Shown here one piece after another: positions 17,148 to 26,059 of a DNA stretch of 39,101 nucleotides. The stretch's first letter is position 1, and each line of letters starts with the position of its first letter. This DNA is from Bacteroidales bacterium. Its GTDB lineage: Bacteria; Bacteroidota; Bacteroidia; Bacteroidales; UBA3824. The notes under the pieces are model-generated. The model worked only from the letters and a program-made list of their open reading frames with translations, ran no database searches and was not told the DNA's origin. The translations under genes and the position numbers were made by a program. The stretch covers positions 1-39,101 of the forward strand of contig JAFXUC010000037.1 in the NCBI GenBank assembly GCA_017535325.1, read 5' to 3'.

Positions 17148-17876
17148 TTAAAATTTCGCTTTTTTATGCGCTAACTCTTTGGCTCTGAACATTTCATCGC
17201 GTTCTTTGTTGCGTTGTTTTTGTTCCAAATAGTTTTTTTCGTACAAAAGATAGTCTTTGTAGCGTTTGTCATCGCGGTCTTTCCAGTATGTTTTGCCGTA
17301 ATGACTGAGACTTGCTATCTTTTCGTAGAGGACTGTACCGATTTCTTTGCGTTTTGTTGTGTTGCGTGTGCGTTCGAGGCGTACCGCTTCGAGTGCTTTT
17401 ACAACTTTTTTTGTTGCGGAAATCTGTACTTTTATGTTCATTATATCCTGCTCTGTCAAATCGTATTTCAGAAGTCTTTCTTTGAATTTTTTGAAAACAG
17501 TCAGCACTTTTTCTCCGATTTCCACTAATTCTTTGGTTTTGATTCCCGTGAGTTTCTGGCTCGGAAAATACTTTTTGGTTTCTTTTTTAGTAGGAACTAT
17601 TATCGAAAACCTCAGGAAGAAGTTTCTGATCTGAGTTATCAGACGGCCTTCCTGCTCGTTTTTTTCCCTTGTCTGTGCTTTTACTTTCTCCGCAAAAAAA
17701 CTGTCTTCCGGATAGCGTTTGTATTCGTCAAGACGCTTGTAAAGTATGTCGATGTCTTTTTGCGTAATTCCGTATTTTTGAAAACATTGTAAATCTTCTT
17801 CCGCTAATTTGGCAACAATAGTGCCCCTTTCTATAATTTCTGCTGATGAATAATTGTATGTACTTGCTTTTTTCAT
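17148..17876 (-). CDS. Unknown helical protein with an internal repeat
   Basis: I do not recognise this 242-residue, lysine-rich, mostly helical, apparently cytoplasmic protein. It has no signal peptide or membrane segment. Two stretches resemble each other: FQKYGITQKDIDILYKRLDE (about 32-51) and LLKYDLTEQDIMNIKVQISA (about 134-153), suggesting an ancient duplication of a helical hairpin. The C-terminal 40 residues are highly charged and may form a coiled coil. It has its own -7 box (17906-17914). It lies downstream of lepA on the same strand, but its separate promoter argues against it being part of that operon. Confidence 0.6.
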   Translation of the reverse strand: MKKASTYNYSSAEIIERGTIVAKLAEEDLQCFQKYGITQKDIDILYKRLDEYKRYPEDSFFAEKVKAQTREKNEQEGRLITQIRNFFLRFSIIVPTKKETKKYFPSQKLTGIKTKELVEIGEKVLTVFKKFKERLLKYDLTEQDIMNIKVQISATKKVVKALEAVRLERTRNTTKRKEIGTVLYEKIASLSHYGKTYWKDRDDKRYKDYLLYEKNYLEQKQRNKERDEMFRAKELAHKKAKF

Positions 17877-17905
17877 TTCTGTTTTTTAAAACCGATTTTG
17901 ACGTT

Positions 17906-17914
17906 GCAAAATTA
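17906..17914 (-). promoter_or_regulatory. -7 box of the unknown helical protein gene
   Basis: On the minus strand TAATTTTGC is a perfect -7 element, about 30 bases before the ATG at 17874-17876. No clear TTTG is seen upstream. Confidence 0.5.
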
Positions 17915-17952
17915 TAATTTTTTTTATTTTTTTATGTTATTTTGATGTTAAC

Positions 17953-19737
17953 TTATATTTTCAAAACTGCTAAGAACGCTTTTTGCGGCACTTCCACGTC
18001 GCCGATTTGCTTCATGCGCTTTTTACCTTTCTTTTGTTTGTCGAGGAGTTTGCGCTTGCGTGAGATGTCGCCGCCGTAACATTTTGCCGTAACGTCCTTT
18101 CTGAACGCTTTTATCGTGCTGCGCGAGATGATTTTCGTGCCGATAGCCGCCTGAATCGCAATGTCAAACTGATGGCGCGGTATCAGTTCTTTCAACTTTT
18201 CACAGATATTCTTGCCGAAGTCGTATGCGTTGGACTCGTGAATAAGACTTGACATCGCGTCCACGGGCTCGCCGTTTAGCAGAATATCGAGTTTTACGAG
18301 TTTCGACTCGCGGTAGTCTATCGGGTGATAGTCAAACGAGGCGTAACCTTTTGAAATCGACTTCAATTTGTCATAAAAGTCAAAAACGATTTCCGCCAAG
18401 GGCATTTCAAAGTTCAACTCGATTCTGTCCGAGGTCAGATATTGTTCGCCTGTTTTTATTCCGCGCTTTTCCATGCAGAGTTTGGTTATCGGACCGTAAA
18501 ATTCTGATTTTGTGATAATGTCAGCCTTTATATACGGCTCTTCGATGTGTCCGATAGCCTTCTGTTCGGGCAGGCCTGCGGGGTTGTGAACTTCTATTTC
18601 TTCGCCTTTTGAAGTAAAAACCTTGTAACTTACGTTCGGAACGGTTGTGATAACGTCCATGTCAAACTCCCTTGAAAGCCTTTCCTGAACGATGTCCATG
18701 TGCAACATTCCGAGGAAACCGCATCTGAAACCAAAACCAAGCGCAATTGAACTTTCGGGTGCGAAAGTCAGCGAGGCGTCGTTTAGTTGCAGTTTTTCAA
18801 GACTTGTCCTTAATTCTTCGTACATGCTGGTTTCTATCGGGTAGACTCCCGCGTAAACCATCGGTTTTACTTCCGCGAAACCTTCAATTGCTTTTTCACA
18901 CGGGTTTTCCACGTGCGTTATTGTGTCGCCGACTTTTACTTCGACGGCGTTTTTGATTCCTGAAATTATGTATCCTACGTTTCCTGCTGAAATTTCGTTT
19001 TTGGGCGAAAGATCCATTTCCAAAACTCCGACTTCATCGGCAACATACTGCTTTTTAGTGTTGACGAATTTTACCTGCTCGCCGGTCTTGATTACGCCGT
19101 TATACACTCTGTAATAGGCGATTATACCGCGGAACGGATTGAAAACCGAGTCGAAAATCAGGGCTTGAAGCGGTGCTTGCGGATCGCCTTTGGGAGCAGG
19201 GACTTTCTTGACAATAGCCTGCAAAATCTCCTCTACGCCGAGTCCCGTTCTGCCGGAAGCCTCGATGATGTCTTCTCTGTTGCCGCCGATAAGTTCGATG
19301 ATTTGGTCTTTTACTTCTTCGGGTTTGGCGGCGGGCATATCCATTTTGTTTAAGACGGGTATGATTTCAAGGTCGTTTTCAATAGCCATATAGACGTTTG
19401 AAATCGTCTGAGCCTGAATGCCTTGTGTTGCGTCAATAACCAAAAGCGCACCTTCGCACGCCGCAATAGAGCGCGAGACTTCATAACTGAAATCCACGTG
19501 TCCGGGAGTGTCAATGAGGTTCAAGGTATACTCCTGATTTTCAAAAGTATACTTCATCTGAATGGCGTGGGATTTTATCGTTATACCGCGTTCCCTCTCC
19601 AAATCCATGTCGTCGAGAACCTGATCTTGAAGATCCCTTTCGTCAATGGTTTTCGTAAACTGCAAAAGTCTGTCCGCTAAGGTGCTTTTGCCGTGGTCTA
19701 TATGCGCTATTATGCAGAAGTTTCTGATGTTGTTCAT
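17953..19737 (-). CDS. lepA: Elongation factor 4 (LepA)
   Basis: This 594-residue translational GTPase acts on ribosomes and is known for back-translocation and a role in 30S assembly. All G motifs are visible: AHIDHGKST (G1), ERGITI (G2), DTPGH (G3), NKMD (G4) and SGRTG (G5 region). The LepA-specific C-terminus with [21 protein letters not shown] is complete. The ATG at 19735-19737 is chosen because the extra upstream codon is TTG. The gene starts 12 bases after the glmS stop, so it is probably the last gene of the glgA-like/DUF4270/glmS/lepA unit. Confidence 0.98.
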   Translation of the reverse strand: MNNIRNFCIIAHIDHGKSTLADRLLQFTKTIDERDLQDQVLDDMDLERERGITIKSHAIQMKYTFENQEYTLNLIDTPGHVDFSYEVSRSIAACEGALLVIDATQGIQAQTISNVYMAIENDLEIIPVLNKMDMPAAKPEEVKDQIIELIGGNREDIIEASGRTGLGVEEILQAIVKKVPAPKGDPQAPLQALIFDSVFNPFRGIIAYYRVYNGVIKTGEQVKFVNTKKQYVADEVGVLEMDLSPKNEISAGNVGYIISGIKNAVEVKVGDTITHVENPCEKAIEGFAEVKPMVYAGVYPIETSMYEELRTSLEKLQLNDASLTFAPESSIALGFGFRCGFLGMLHMDIVQERLSREFDMDVITTVPNVSYKVFTSKGEEIEVHNPAGLPEQKAIGHIEEPYIKADIITKSEFYGPITKLCMEKRGIKTGEQYLTSDRIELNFEMPLAEIVFDFYDKLKSISKGYASFDYHPIDYRESKLVKLDILLNGEPVDAMSSLIHESNAYDFGKNICEKLKELIPRHQFDIAIQAAIGTKIISRSTIKAFRKDVTAKCYGGDISRKRKLLDKQKKGKKRMKQIGDVEVPQKAFLAVLKI

Positions 19738-19749
19738 ACCCAAAATAAA

Positions 19750-21588
19750 TTATTCTACTGTTACCGATTTTGCCAGGTTTCTCGGCTGGTCAACGTTACA
19801 ACCCCTCTTAACGGCGATGTAATAACTCAAAAGTTGCAGCGGAACCACGGTTATCAACGCGCCGATTGCAGTTGTGAAGTTCGGAACTTCGATGATGTAA
19901 TCCGCCATTTTGGCGATTTCAGTGTCGCCTTCCCTTACAATTGCGATAACAATGCCGTGTCTTGCCTTTACTTCCTGAACGTTGTTGACGATTTTGTCGT
20001 AACCGCGTTTGTTTGCGCCGATAACTACAACGGGCATTTTTTCGTCTATCAAGGCGATAGGTCCGTGTTTCATTTCGGCAGCCGGATAACCGATTGCGTG
20101 AATGTAACTTATCTCTTTGAGTTTGAGCGCGCCTTCGAGTGCGATAGGGTAGTAGCAGCCTCTGCCCAAATAGATAAAGTTAGGCGAATTTTTATAAATG
20201 TCCGCTATTTTTTCAACAACAGAAGTGTCTTTGAGCATTTTTTCTATTTGCTGCGGAACGCTCAAAAGTTCGTTTATAAGTTCGGAATATTTTTCGGGCT
20301 TGATGTTGTATTTTGCCTTTCCGACAAAAAGTGCCATCATAGCCAAAACCATAACCTGAGCCGTAAACGCTTTTGTGCTTGCAACGCCGATTTCAGGACC
20401 TGCGTGCGTGTAAACGCCTGCGTCTGTTTCGCGGCTGATGCTTGAACCTACTACGTTGCAGATTCCGAGTACGGTTGCGCCTTTTTCCTTTGCGAGTTTG
20501 ATTGCCGCAAGCGTGTCCGCCGTCTCGCCCGACTGCGAAATAGCGATTACAACGTCGTCGGAATTGATAACGGGGTCTCTGTAACGGAACTCCGAGGCGT
20601 ATTCCACCTCAACGGGGATTCTTGAATACTCTTCAAAGAGGTATTCGCCGAAAAGTCCCGCGTGCCATGACGTACCGCAGCCAACGATAATGATTCTGCG
20701 GGCGTTCATGATTTTTGTCATCACGGGCATAAGCCCGCCGAGAACGATTGAATTTCTTGAATAATCCACCCTTCCGCGTATCGTGTCGGAAATCGACTTA
20801 GGCTGTTCGAAAATTTCTTTCAACATAAAATGGTCGAAACCGCCTTTTTCGATTTCGTCAAAATCGAAGTCCACCGTCTGAATGTTCGGTTCGATAGTAT
20901 CGTTTTTGATGGTTTTGATGTCAACTTTGCCTTTGGTCAAAACCGCCATGTTGTCGTTGTCGAGGTAAATGACATTGTTGGTGTATTCTATAAAAGGCGT
21001 TGCGTCTGAGCCGATGTAAAATTCGTTGTCGCCGACACCGATTACAAGCGGGCTTGACTTTCTTGCCACGATGAGTTTGTCGGTTTCGTCAGTGCAGATA
21101 ACACCGATTCCGTATGCGCCCTGAACCTTGTTCAAAGCGAATCTTACTGCCTCGGCAGCCGAAGTCTTGCCGAAAAGGTAAATGTATTCAATCAAGTTTG
21201 CGAGTACCTCTGTGTCGGTTTCCGACTTGAAAGTGTAACCGCGTTTGATGAGTCTTTGTTTCAAAACGGCGTAGTTTTCGATGATTCCGTTGTGAACGAT
21301 TATGAATTTGCCGTTCATGGAAGTATGCGGGTGTGCGTTCACGTCGTTAGGCTCGCCGTGTGTCGCCCAACGGGTGTGTCCGATGCCGATTGTACCTGCT
21401 TTGGATTGGTTTCCTATGAAATTTTCCAAATCGGAAATTTTGCCTTTTACTTTATAAACCGTTGGTTTTCCGTTGTTTACAATTGCAATTCCCGACGAAT
21501 CGTATCCTCTGTATTCCAATCTTTTAAGTCCGCTGATGAGAATGGGGTAAACGTCCCTGTCTCCGATATAGCCTACAATTCCGCACAT
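19750..21588 (-). CDS. glmS: Glutamine-fructose-6-phosphate aminotransferase (isomerizing)
   Basis: This 612-residue cytoplasmic enzyme makes glucosamine-6-phosphate from fructose-6-phosphate and glutamine, the first step toward UDP-GlcNAc. It starts MCGIVGYIGD, with Cys2 as the glutaminase nucleophile. The glutaminase domain spans about 2-230 (GHTRWATHG, HNGIIENY). Two SIS domains follow, with VGCGTSWHAGL and SQSGETADT, and it ends in the diagnostic QPRNLAKSVTVE. The length is standard. The DUF4270 gene ends 52 bases upstream and lepA follows after 12 bases. No ribozyme-like leader is evident in the short gap. Confidence 0.98.
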   Translation of the reverse strand: MCGIVGYIGDRDVYPILISGLKRLEYRGYDSSGIAIVNNGKPTVYKVKGKISDLENFIGNQSKAGTIGIGHTRWATHGEPNDVNAHPHTSMNGKFIIVHNGIIENYAVLKQRLIKRGYTFKSETDTEVLANLIEYIYLFGKTSAAEAVRFALNKVQGAYGIGVICTDETDKLIVARKSSPLVIGVGDNEFYIGSDATPFIEYTNNVIYLDNDNMAVLTKGKVDIKTIKNDTIEPNIQTVDFDFDEIEKGGFDHFMLKEIFEQPKSISDTIRGRVDYSRNSIVLGGLMPVMTKIMNARRIIIVGCGTSWHAGLFGEYLFEEYSRIPVEVEYASEFRYRDPVINSDDVVIAISQSGETADTLAAIKLAKEKGATVLGICNVVGSSISRETDAGVYTHAGPEIGVASTKAFTAQVMVLAMMALFVGKAKYNIKPEKYSELINELLSVPQQIEKMLKDTSVVEKIADIYKNSPNFIYLGRGCYYPIALEGALKLKEISYIHAIGYPAAEMKHGPIALIDEKMPVVVIGANKRGYDKIVNNVQEVKARHGIVIAIVREGDTEIAKMADYIIEVPNFTTAIGALITVVPLQLLSYYIAVKRGCNVDQPRNLAKSVTVE

Positions 21589-21640
21589 AGTTTTGCTTTG
21601 ATTTAAGAAAAATTAATAACTGTGATATTTATATTTATTT

Positions 21641-22945
21641 TTATCTTTCGTATTTAAGATATTCCACTACCAAACGCATCGGGTTTTCTTTGTTGACGGG
21701 AGAGTTTATGACACTGCGCGTAAAGTCCGAAACCCTGTTTGAGGGAAACAAATATATTTTGTACGCAGGCTCTTTGCCCGCTGTATATATGTCAAGAAGG
21801 TTTTGTATCCTACCTGTCATATTGATGCTGTAACAATGCTCGCTTGTTATTCCGAAACCGTGGTAATTTGTTACGTTGCCGTAATAGTCTCTGTCGTACA
21901 ACTCGTTGAAATATAAGTCTGTTCCGTCGGAGGTTTTGCCGGTGCAGTATAAATACGGCATTGCCTGAAACTTGTCTTCATAACTTACCGACGTGTCAGA
22001 GAGCGGCACTATAAGTTGCGCCCTTATCAGCGAAAAATAACTGCCGTCGTTTGGCAGCAATGCTTTTACATTCGGAAACTTCAATCTTATTTTTGTACCG
22101 GTAAGACCTTGAAGATAAACGTATTGCGCCTGATTTACCGTGTCGATGCTCTCCAACTCCGTACCCGTATAGTCGTGTTTTGCGAGGTTGATGTTGATGT
22201 CTGTTGCCGAGAGCGAATAGAGAACATCACTCGATGCCGTGTCGCCTTCTGCGTGATAATAGACATTGTAATAAAAGTCCGAGGTGCGGCTGTTGTAATA
22301 AAATCTTGTTACGGTATTGGAGTTGTTGTCCTCTGCCGCCTTGAAATAAAGTCCGCAGATGTTTTCGTCGAATGTCGTATCGGCGGCGGCTTTGATGATT
22401 TTCTCGCCGTAAGAGTTGTCAAGTTTTATTGTCAGCCTGTTTTTTATCTGCGAGGGCAAAAATTCAACTTCTCCGACGGGTGTTTTGTCGTAATAATCCT
22501 CAAAGTCGGTGTTCTGATAAAATCTTTCGGTTTGGTTCATAACTTTTACGACAGGGAAAACCTGCAATTTGAAGTTGGAAAGGCTGTCGCCGTAAAAACG
22601 CTGGCTTGTGGTGTCAAGACCGAGACTCAAAACCACTGAATCCACTACCGCACCCTCTTTGTATTGACCGTATGAGGTGTTTGAAAATTTTATCGCAAAC
22701 GAGGTTTCTGTTTGCCCGAAAACCGGATCTGAAATAATACCCGCCGTCATGTAGTTTTTATAAGCCGCGTATAATGTGTCGTCGTATTCTGTAAAAGCCT
22801 CTACTTCAACTGTATCCGTAACGGTTACGGCGGCATAATCGGACTCAGGTATGATACCGTGCCCCATTTTGTCTTGATTTTCGCAAGAAAAAACCGTCAG
22901 AAAAATTATCGCGGAGATAATAACGGCAATATAATCAGTTTTCAT
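21641..22945 (-). CDS. DUF4270 lipoprotein
   Basis: The 434-residue protein has a lipoprotein signal peptide with lipobox VFSC (Cys20). A beta-rich body follows with the family's SDPVFGQTETSFAIKFS segment and regular strands. DUF4270 proteins are Bacteroidetes-specific, presumably at the outer membrane, and have no known activity. The gene begins 9 bases after the glgA-like gene and is followed by glmS. This order recurs in Bacteroidetes as I know them, so a link to envelope glycan supply is plausible but unproven. Confidence 0.88.
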   Translation of the reverse strand: MKTDYIAVIISAIIFLTVFSCENQDKMGHGIIPESDYAAVTVTDTVEVEAFTEYDDTLYAAYKNYMTAGIISDPVFGQTETSFAIKFSNTSYGQYKEGAVVDSVVLSLGLDTTSQRFYGDSLSNFKLQVFPVVKVMNQTERFYQNTDFEDYYDKTPVGEVEFLPSQIKNRLTIKLDNSYGEKIIKAAADTTFDENICGLYFKAAEDNNSNTVTRFYYNSRTSDFYYNVYYHAEGDTASSDVLYSLSATDININLAKHDYTGTELESIDTVNQAQYVYLQGLTGTKIRLKFPNVKALLPNDGSYFSLIRAQLIVPLSDTSVSYEDKFQAMPYLYCTGKTSDGTDLYFNELYDRDYYGNVTNYHGFGITSEHCYSINMTGRIQNLLDIYTAGKEPAYKIYLFPSNRVSDFTRSVINSPVNKENPMRLVVEYLKYER

Positions 22946-22954
22946 TATTCTTTT

Positions 22955-23818
22955 TTAAATGGAAGATTTCTTTTTAGTCTTTTTTTCGGCGGGTTTTGCC
23001 GACCCTTCCGAAAACAATATTTTGTCATAAAAATCCGAATAAGCATCAATGTACGTATCCATGTCGTGATACTCCAAAAACGGTTTGCCGCATGTTTTTG
23101 CGTATTCGAGAACATCGCCGTCAATGGTGCTGTGTCCCATGCTTACGGCATCCGACATGTTGATTGCAAGTTTTGAGAGGTTTACAAAATCGGGATTCTC
23201 TCTTACAACGTCCAAATCTTTTTCCTGAACGCCGTCCACTTTCAGTTTTTTCGCGAAATTTTTCGGAAAACTTCCCGGAAAACCGTCGTTGTATACCGAA
23301 TACACCACTTTTGACTTAGAAAAAAGCGGGTCTTCCTTGAAAGCGTTTTTCAAATACAGCGGCACAAGCGAGGTAATCCAGCCGTGGCAGTGAACCAAAT
23401 CCGGCGACCAGCGGAGTTTTTTTACCGTCTCCAAAACGCCGCGGGCAAAGAAGATGGCTCTCTCGTCGTTGTCGTCAAAAAAATTGCCGTTTTCGTCGGT
23501 TACAATACCTTTGCGTTGAAAAAAATCTTCGTTGTCGATAAAATACACCTGCATTCTTGCCGACTGTATTGACGCTACTTTTATTACAAGCGAGTGGTCG
23601 GTATCGTCGATTATAAGATTCATTCCCGAAAGTCTTATAACCTCGTGGAGCATGTTTCTGCGCTCGTTTATTGAGCCGTAACGAGGCATAAACGCACGTA
23701 TTTCCTTTTTCTTTTCCTGAATGCCCTGAGGAAGATACCTGCCGATTACCGACATTTCGGTTTCCGGCAAATAAGGGGTTATTTCTTGTGAAACGAATAA
23801 GATTTTTTTCTTTTCCAT
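22955..23818 (-). CDS. Short glycogen/starch synthase-like protein (GT5 N-terminal domain only)
   Basis: The ATG at 23816-23818 (MEKKKILFVSQEI) gives 287 residues; the frame's earlier start is TTG. The sequence matches the N-terminal Rossmann half of GT5 starch synthases (ILFVSQEITPYLPETEMS, the FMPRYGSI block, and DLVHCHGW). The C-terminal half that completes the ADP-glucose site in normal 480-residue enzymes is absent. The ending is a natural lysine/serine tail, not a break, and short forms like this are common beside DUF4270 in Bacteroidetes. Full glycogen synthase activity is therefore doubtful. It is the first gene of the glmS operon, with a -7 box at 23862-23870. Confidence 0.85.
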   Translation of the reverse strand: MEKKKILFVSQEITPYLPETEMSVIGRYLPQGIQEKKKEIRAFMPRYGSINERRNMLHEVIRLSGMNLIIDDTDHSLVIKVASIQSARMQVYFIDNEDFFQRKGIVTDENGNFFDDNDERAIFFARGVLETVKKLRWSPDLVHCHGWITSLVPLYLKNAFKEDPLFSKSKVVYSVYNDGFPGSFPKNFAKKLKVDGVQEKDLDVVRENPDFVNLSKLAINMSDAVSMGHSTIDGDVLEYAKTCGKPFLEYHDMDTYIDAYSDFYDKILFSEGSAKPAEKKTKKKSSI

Positions 23819-23861
23819 AAGGTTCAAGATTTATCGATAAAAAACATTTTGTAAATCGGGT

Positions 23862-23870
23862 GCAAAGATA
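23862..23870 (-). promoter_or_regulatory. -7 box of the glgA-like/DUF4270/glmS/lepA unit
   Basis: On the minus strand TATCTTTGC is a perfect -7 element, 43 bases before the ATG. A TTTG lies upstream (23893-23896) with a 22-base spacer, slightly longer than optimal. Confidence 0.6.
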
Positions 23871-23914
23871 ATAGTTTTTTTTCTAATTTTTGCAAAAAAA
23901 AACTTTAAATTTTT

Positions 23915-25027
23915 TTATACATTTTCTTGTTTTTGTAATATGAACTTGAAATCGCTGCCTATTCCGGGCATTGACTCCACCCATATTTTGCCGCCCATGA
24001 GTTTTACAAAATGGTATGCGATGCCTAATCCCAAGCCGTTTTTACCCGTTTCGTCGCTTAGAAAATTCTTGTCGTCGAAAATACTTTCGCTCTGTGCCGA
24101 GGTAAGTCCCGAACCTGTGTCGTAGACGTTTATTAAAAGAAAATGTTCGGGGTCTTCTTCATAATTTTTTACGTCAACAATGATGTCGCCGCCGTGAGGA
24201 GTGTATTTTACGGCGTTTGAGAGCAGGTTGTCGATGACGGTTTCGGTCATCTTTCTGTCCGCAAAAACAAAATGTCTGCCCGGATTTTCATAAATGAGGG
24301 TTACGGTTTTTTTCTTGCTTTCTGACATGTACTTGTCTATGCCCGCCTTTATGATGGAATCCGCATCAAAACTCTTCATGTCGGCTTTGATGGTGTTGTT
24401 GATGATTTTGGAGCGGATTTCAAGTTTTTCCAACTTGTTTTGAACGAAGGAATTGTTGCCTTTTACTTGTTCCAAATCCGCTTTTATGACGGCGTTCTGT
24501 GTCTCGTCTACAAGCCTTTTCAGCAGAACCTCATTTTTTTTGAGTTTGTCGGTCAGTTCAAAAAGCGTTGACGCATAAAGTTTTGTCTGCACTTTCATAA
24601 AAGTTTCAGCCTCGGATTTCTTTTCCGTCATGATGTCTTTTTCCGCTTTCATTTGCAGAATGTTGCTCAGTTTGGGCAAAAACTCCTTGAAGTTGACAGG
24701 TTTTGTGATATAATCCACGGCTCCCATACTCAGTCCTCTTACAGCCTCATCCGATTCGTCAAGCGCGGTGATAAACATCACCGGTATTTCGCTCGTTTGA
24801 GGAATAGACCTTAATTCCCTTAACACGTCAAAGCCGTCCATGTCGGGCATTGCTATGTCGAGAAGAATCAAATCAGGCTGTTTTTCCTGCGCTATTTCTA
24901 CGCCTTGCGCACCGCTTTTGGCAATCAAAACGATGTAACCTTCCTCAAAAAGGGTTCTGTCCAAAAGTTGGAGATTGACGGGATTGTCGTCAACACATAA
25001 TATGGAGTAACTGTTAGTATGTCTCAT
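23915..25027 (-). CDS. Response regulator receiver fused to a histidine-kinase ATPase domain
   Basis: The 370-residue cytoplasmic protein has an N-terminal REC domain (about 7-125) with acidic pair Asp13/Asp14, phosphoacceptor Asp57 (LILLD), a switch threonine in FITALD and lysine in ITKP. A long helical linker follows (about 128-250). A C-terminal HATPase_c domain (about 255-368) has N-box DNLLSNAVKYTPHGG, G1 DTGSGLT and G2 GLGLGIAYHF. The helical linker, where a DHp/HisKA histidine should be, contains no histidine. Canonical autophosphorylation therefore seems impossible; it may act as a receiver-controlled ATPase or phosphatase-like partner. It is monocistronic, with its own promoter box. 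Confidence 0.85.
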   Translation of the reverse strand: MRHTNSYSILCVDDNPVNLQLLDRTLFEEGYIVLIAKSGAQGVEIAQEKQPDLILLDIAMPDMDGFDVLRELRSIPQTSEIPVMFITALDESDEAVRGLSMGAVDYITKPVNFKEFLPKLSNILQMKAEKDIMTEKKSEAETFMKVQTKLYASTLFELTDKLKKNEVLLKRLVDETQNAVIKADLEQVKGNNSFVQNKLEKLEIRSKIINNTIKADMKSFDADSIIKAGIDKYMSESKKKTVTLIYENPGRHFVFADRKMTETVIDNLLSNAVKYTPHGGDIIVDVKNYEEDPEHFLLINVYDTGSGLTSAQSESIFDDKNFLSDETGKNGLGLGIAYHFVKLMGGKIWVESMPGIGSDFKFILQKQENV

Positions 25028-25051
25028 AAAGCCTTGTTAAATAATGTCCGT

Positions 25052-25060
25052 GCAAAATTA
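25052..25060 (-). promoter_or_regulatory. -7 box of the REC-HATPase gene
   Basis: On the minus strand TAATTTTGC is a perfect -7 element, 24 bases before the ATG, with GTTG at the -33 position 20 bases upstream (inside the end of the rdgB gene). Confidence 0.55.
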
Positions 25061-25068
25061 AGAAATTA

Positions 25069-25647
25069 TTACTGAAATTGCAACAAAAATTGACCCATTT
25101 TTCTTAAAGCCGCGCCTCTGTGCGAAATTTTATTTTTTTCCTCAGCCGAAATCTCCGCCAGAGTCTTGTCGTAACCCTCCGGCATAAAGACCGGATCGTA
25201 ACCGAAACCGTTTTTGCCGTGCTTTTCTTTTGTGATAACGCCGTTTACGATGCCTTCAAAACAATGAACCTTGCCGTTCAAAACCAAAGCCACGACGGTA
25301 TAAAATCTTGCTTTGCGGTTTTCTATGCCTTCGAGGTTTTTCAGGAGTTTGTTCATGTTGTCTTCGGAGTTTTTGCCTTCGCCTGCATAACGCGCCGAAT
25401 AAACTCCCGGCTCTCCGCCTAAGGCTTCTACTTCCAAGCCCGTATCGTCCGAAAAACAGTTTCTTTTGTATTTGTTCCAGAGATACAAGGCTTTTTCTTT
25501 GGCGTTGTCTTTGATTGTGGCGTGGGTTTCGGGAATCTCCTCAAAACAGTTTATATCTTTGAGCGAGAGGATTTTGTGATTTGTTATAATCTCCTGCGCT
25601 TCTCTTAACTTGTTTAAATTTCCTGTTGCAAAAACCAACTGTTGCAT
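25069..25647 (-). CDS. rdgB: Non-canonical purine NTP pyrophosphatase (RdgB/HAM1 family)
   Basis: This 192-residue enzyme hydrolyses dITP, ITP and XTP to monophosphates, keeping deaminated purines out of DNA and RNA. The family landmarks are all present: FATGNLNKLREAQ at the start, the SDDTGLEV catalytic/metal motif, PGVYSARYAG, GKNGFGYDPVF and the SHRGAAL nucleotide-binding end. The length is typical. It has its own -7 box (25671-25679). It precedes the REC-HATPase gene on the same strand, but that gene also has its own promoter. Confidence 0.96.
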   Translation of the reverse strand: MQQLVFATGNLNKLREAQEIITNHKILSLKDINCFEEIPETHATIKDNAKEKALYLWNKYKRNCFSDDTGLEVEALGGEPGVYSARYAGEGKNSEDNMNKLLKNLEGIENRKARFYTVVALVLNGKVHCFEGIVNGVITKEKHGKNGFGYDPVFMPEGYDKTLAEISAEEKNKISHRGAALRKMGQFLLQFQ

Positions 25648-25670
25648 AATATTTTATATATTTTTTATCT

Positions 25671-25679
25671 GCAAATTTA
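25671..25679 (-). promoter_or_regulatory. -7 box of rdgB
   Basis: On the minus strand TAAATTTGC is a perfect -7 element, 23 bases before the ATG. Confidence 0.55.
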
Positions 25680-25731
25680 TGAAAAAAAATATACTTAAAC
25701 ACTGTTTTTTGATTTTTTTTTTTACAGTTCC

Positions 25732-25763
25732 CTTGCAATATAAAATTTTTAGTTTACCTTTGC
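25732..25763 (+). promoter_or_regulatory. Promoter of the toxin-antitoxin operon
   Basis: CTTG (25732-25735), a 19-base spacer and TACCTTTGC (25755-25763) match the consensus with one mismatch. The antitoxin ATG at 25787 follows after 23 bases, which rules out starts further upstream in the frame. Confidence 0.65.
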
Positions 25764-25786
25764 CGAAAACATTAAAGGAATTGATT

Positions 25787-26059
25787 ATGAGCAGGGAGTT
25801 GTTAATAAATCTGCGCGATTATCTTTTAGGTACATTGTCTGAGGACGATGCCGTGTGGCTTGGCATGTCGCTTTTTCAGGGAAAAAAATCCGGAACTGAG
25901 GACGACGGCTTTTCTTTGGACGGTATGCCTTTTACCCAGTACCAGACAAAGCGCGAACTGATAGAAGAAGGAGAGCGGCAGATTGCCTCCGGCAGATGCG
26001 GCACAACAGAAGACCTTCTAAAAATGTGTGAAGAACGTTTAATGCCGGTTGCTATATGA
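25787..26059 (+). CDS. Probable antitoxin of a ParE/RelE-type pair
   Basis: The product has 90 residues from the ATG at 25787 (MSRELLINLRDYLLGTLSED). The C-terminal part, KRELIEEGERQIASGRCGTTEDLLKMCEERL, has the amphipathic helices seen in antitoxins that wrap ParE-type toxins. The N-terminus does not look like a standard ribbon-helix-helix or Phd fold, so the DNA-binding class is unclear. Assignment rests mainly on context: the TGA stop overlaps the ATG of the toxin gene (ATGA), and the promoter lies just upstream, as in type II operons with autoregulation. Confidence 0.75.
   Translation: MSRELLINLRDYLLGTLSEDDAVWLGMSLFQGKKSGTEDDGFSLDGMPFTQYQTKRELIEEGERQIASGRCGTTEDLLKMCEERLMPVAI

Noticed and set aside
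22955..23818. GT5 gene as a truncated pseudogene
   Set aside because: It ends naturally in a Lys/Ser tail 9 bases before the next gene, with an intact promoter, and short forms are normal beside DUF4270.
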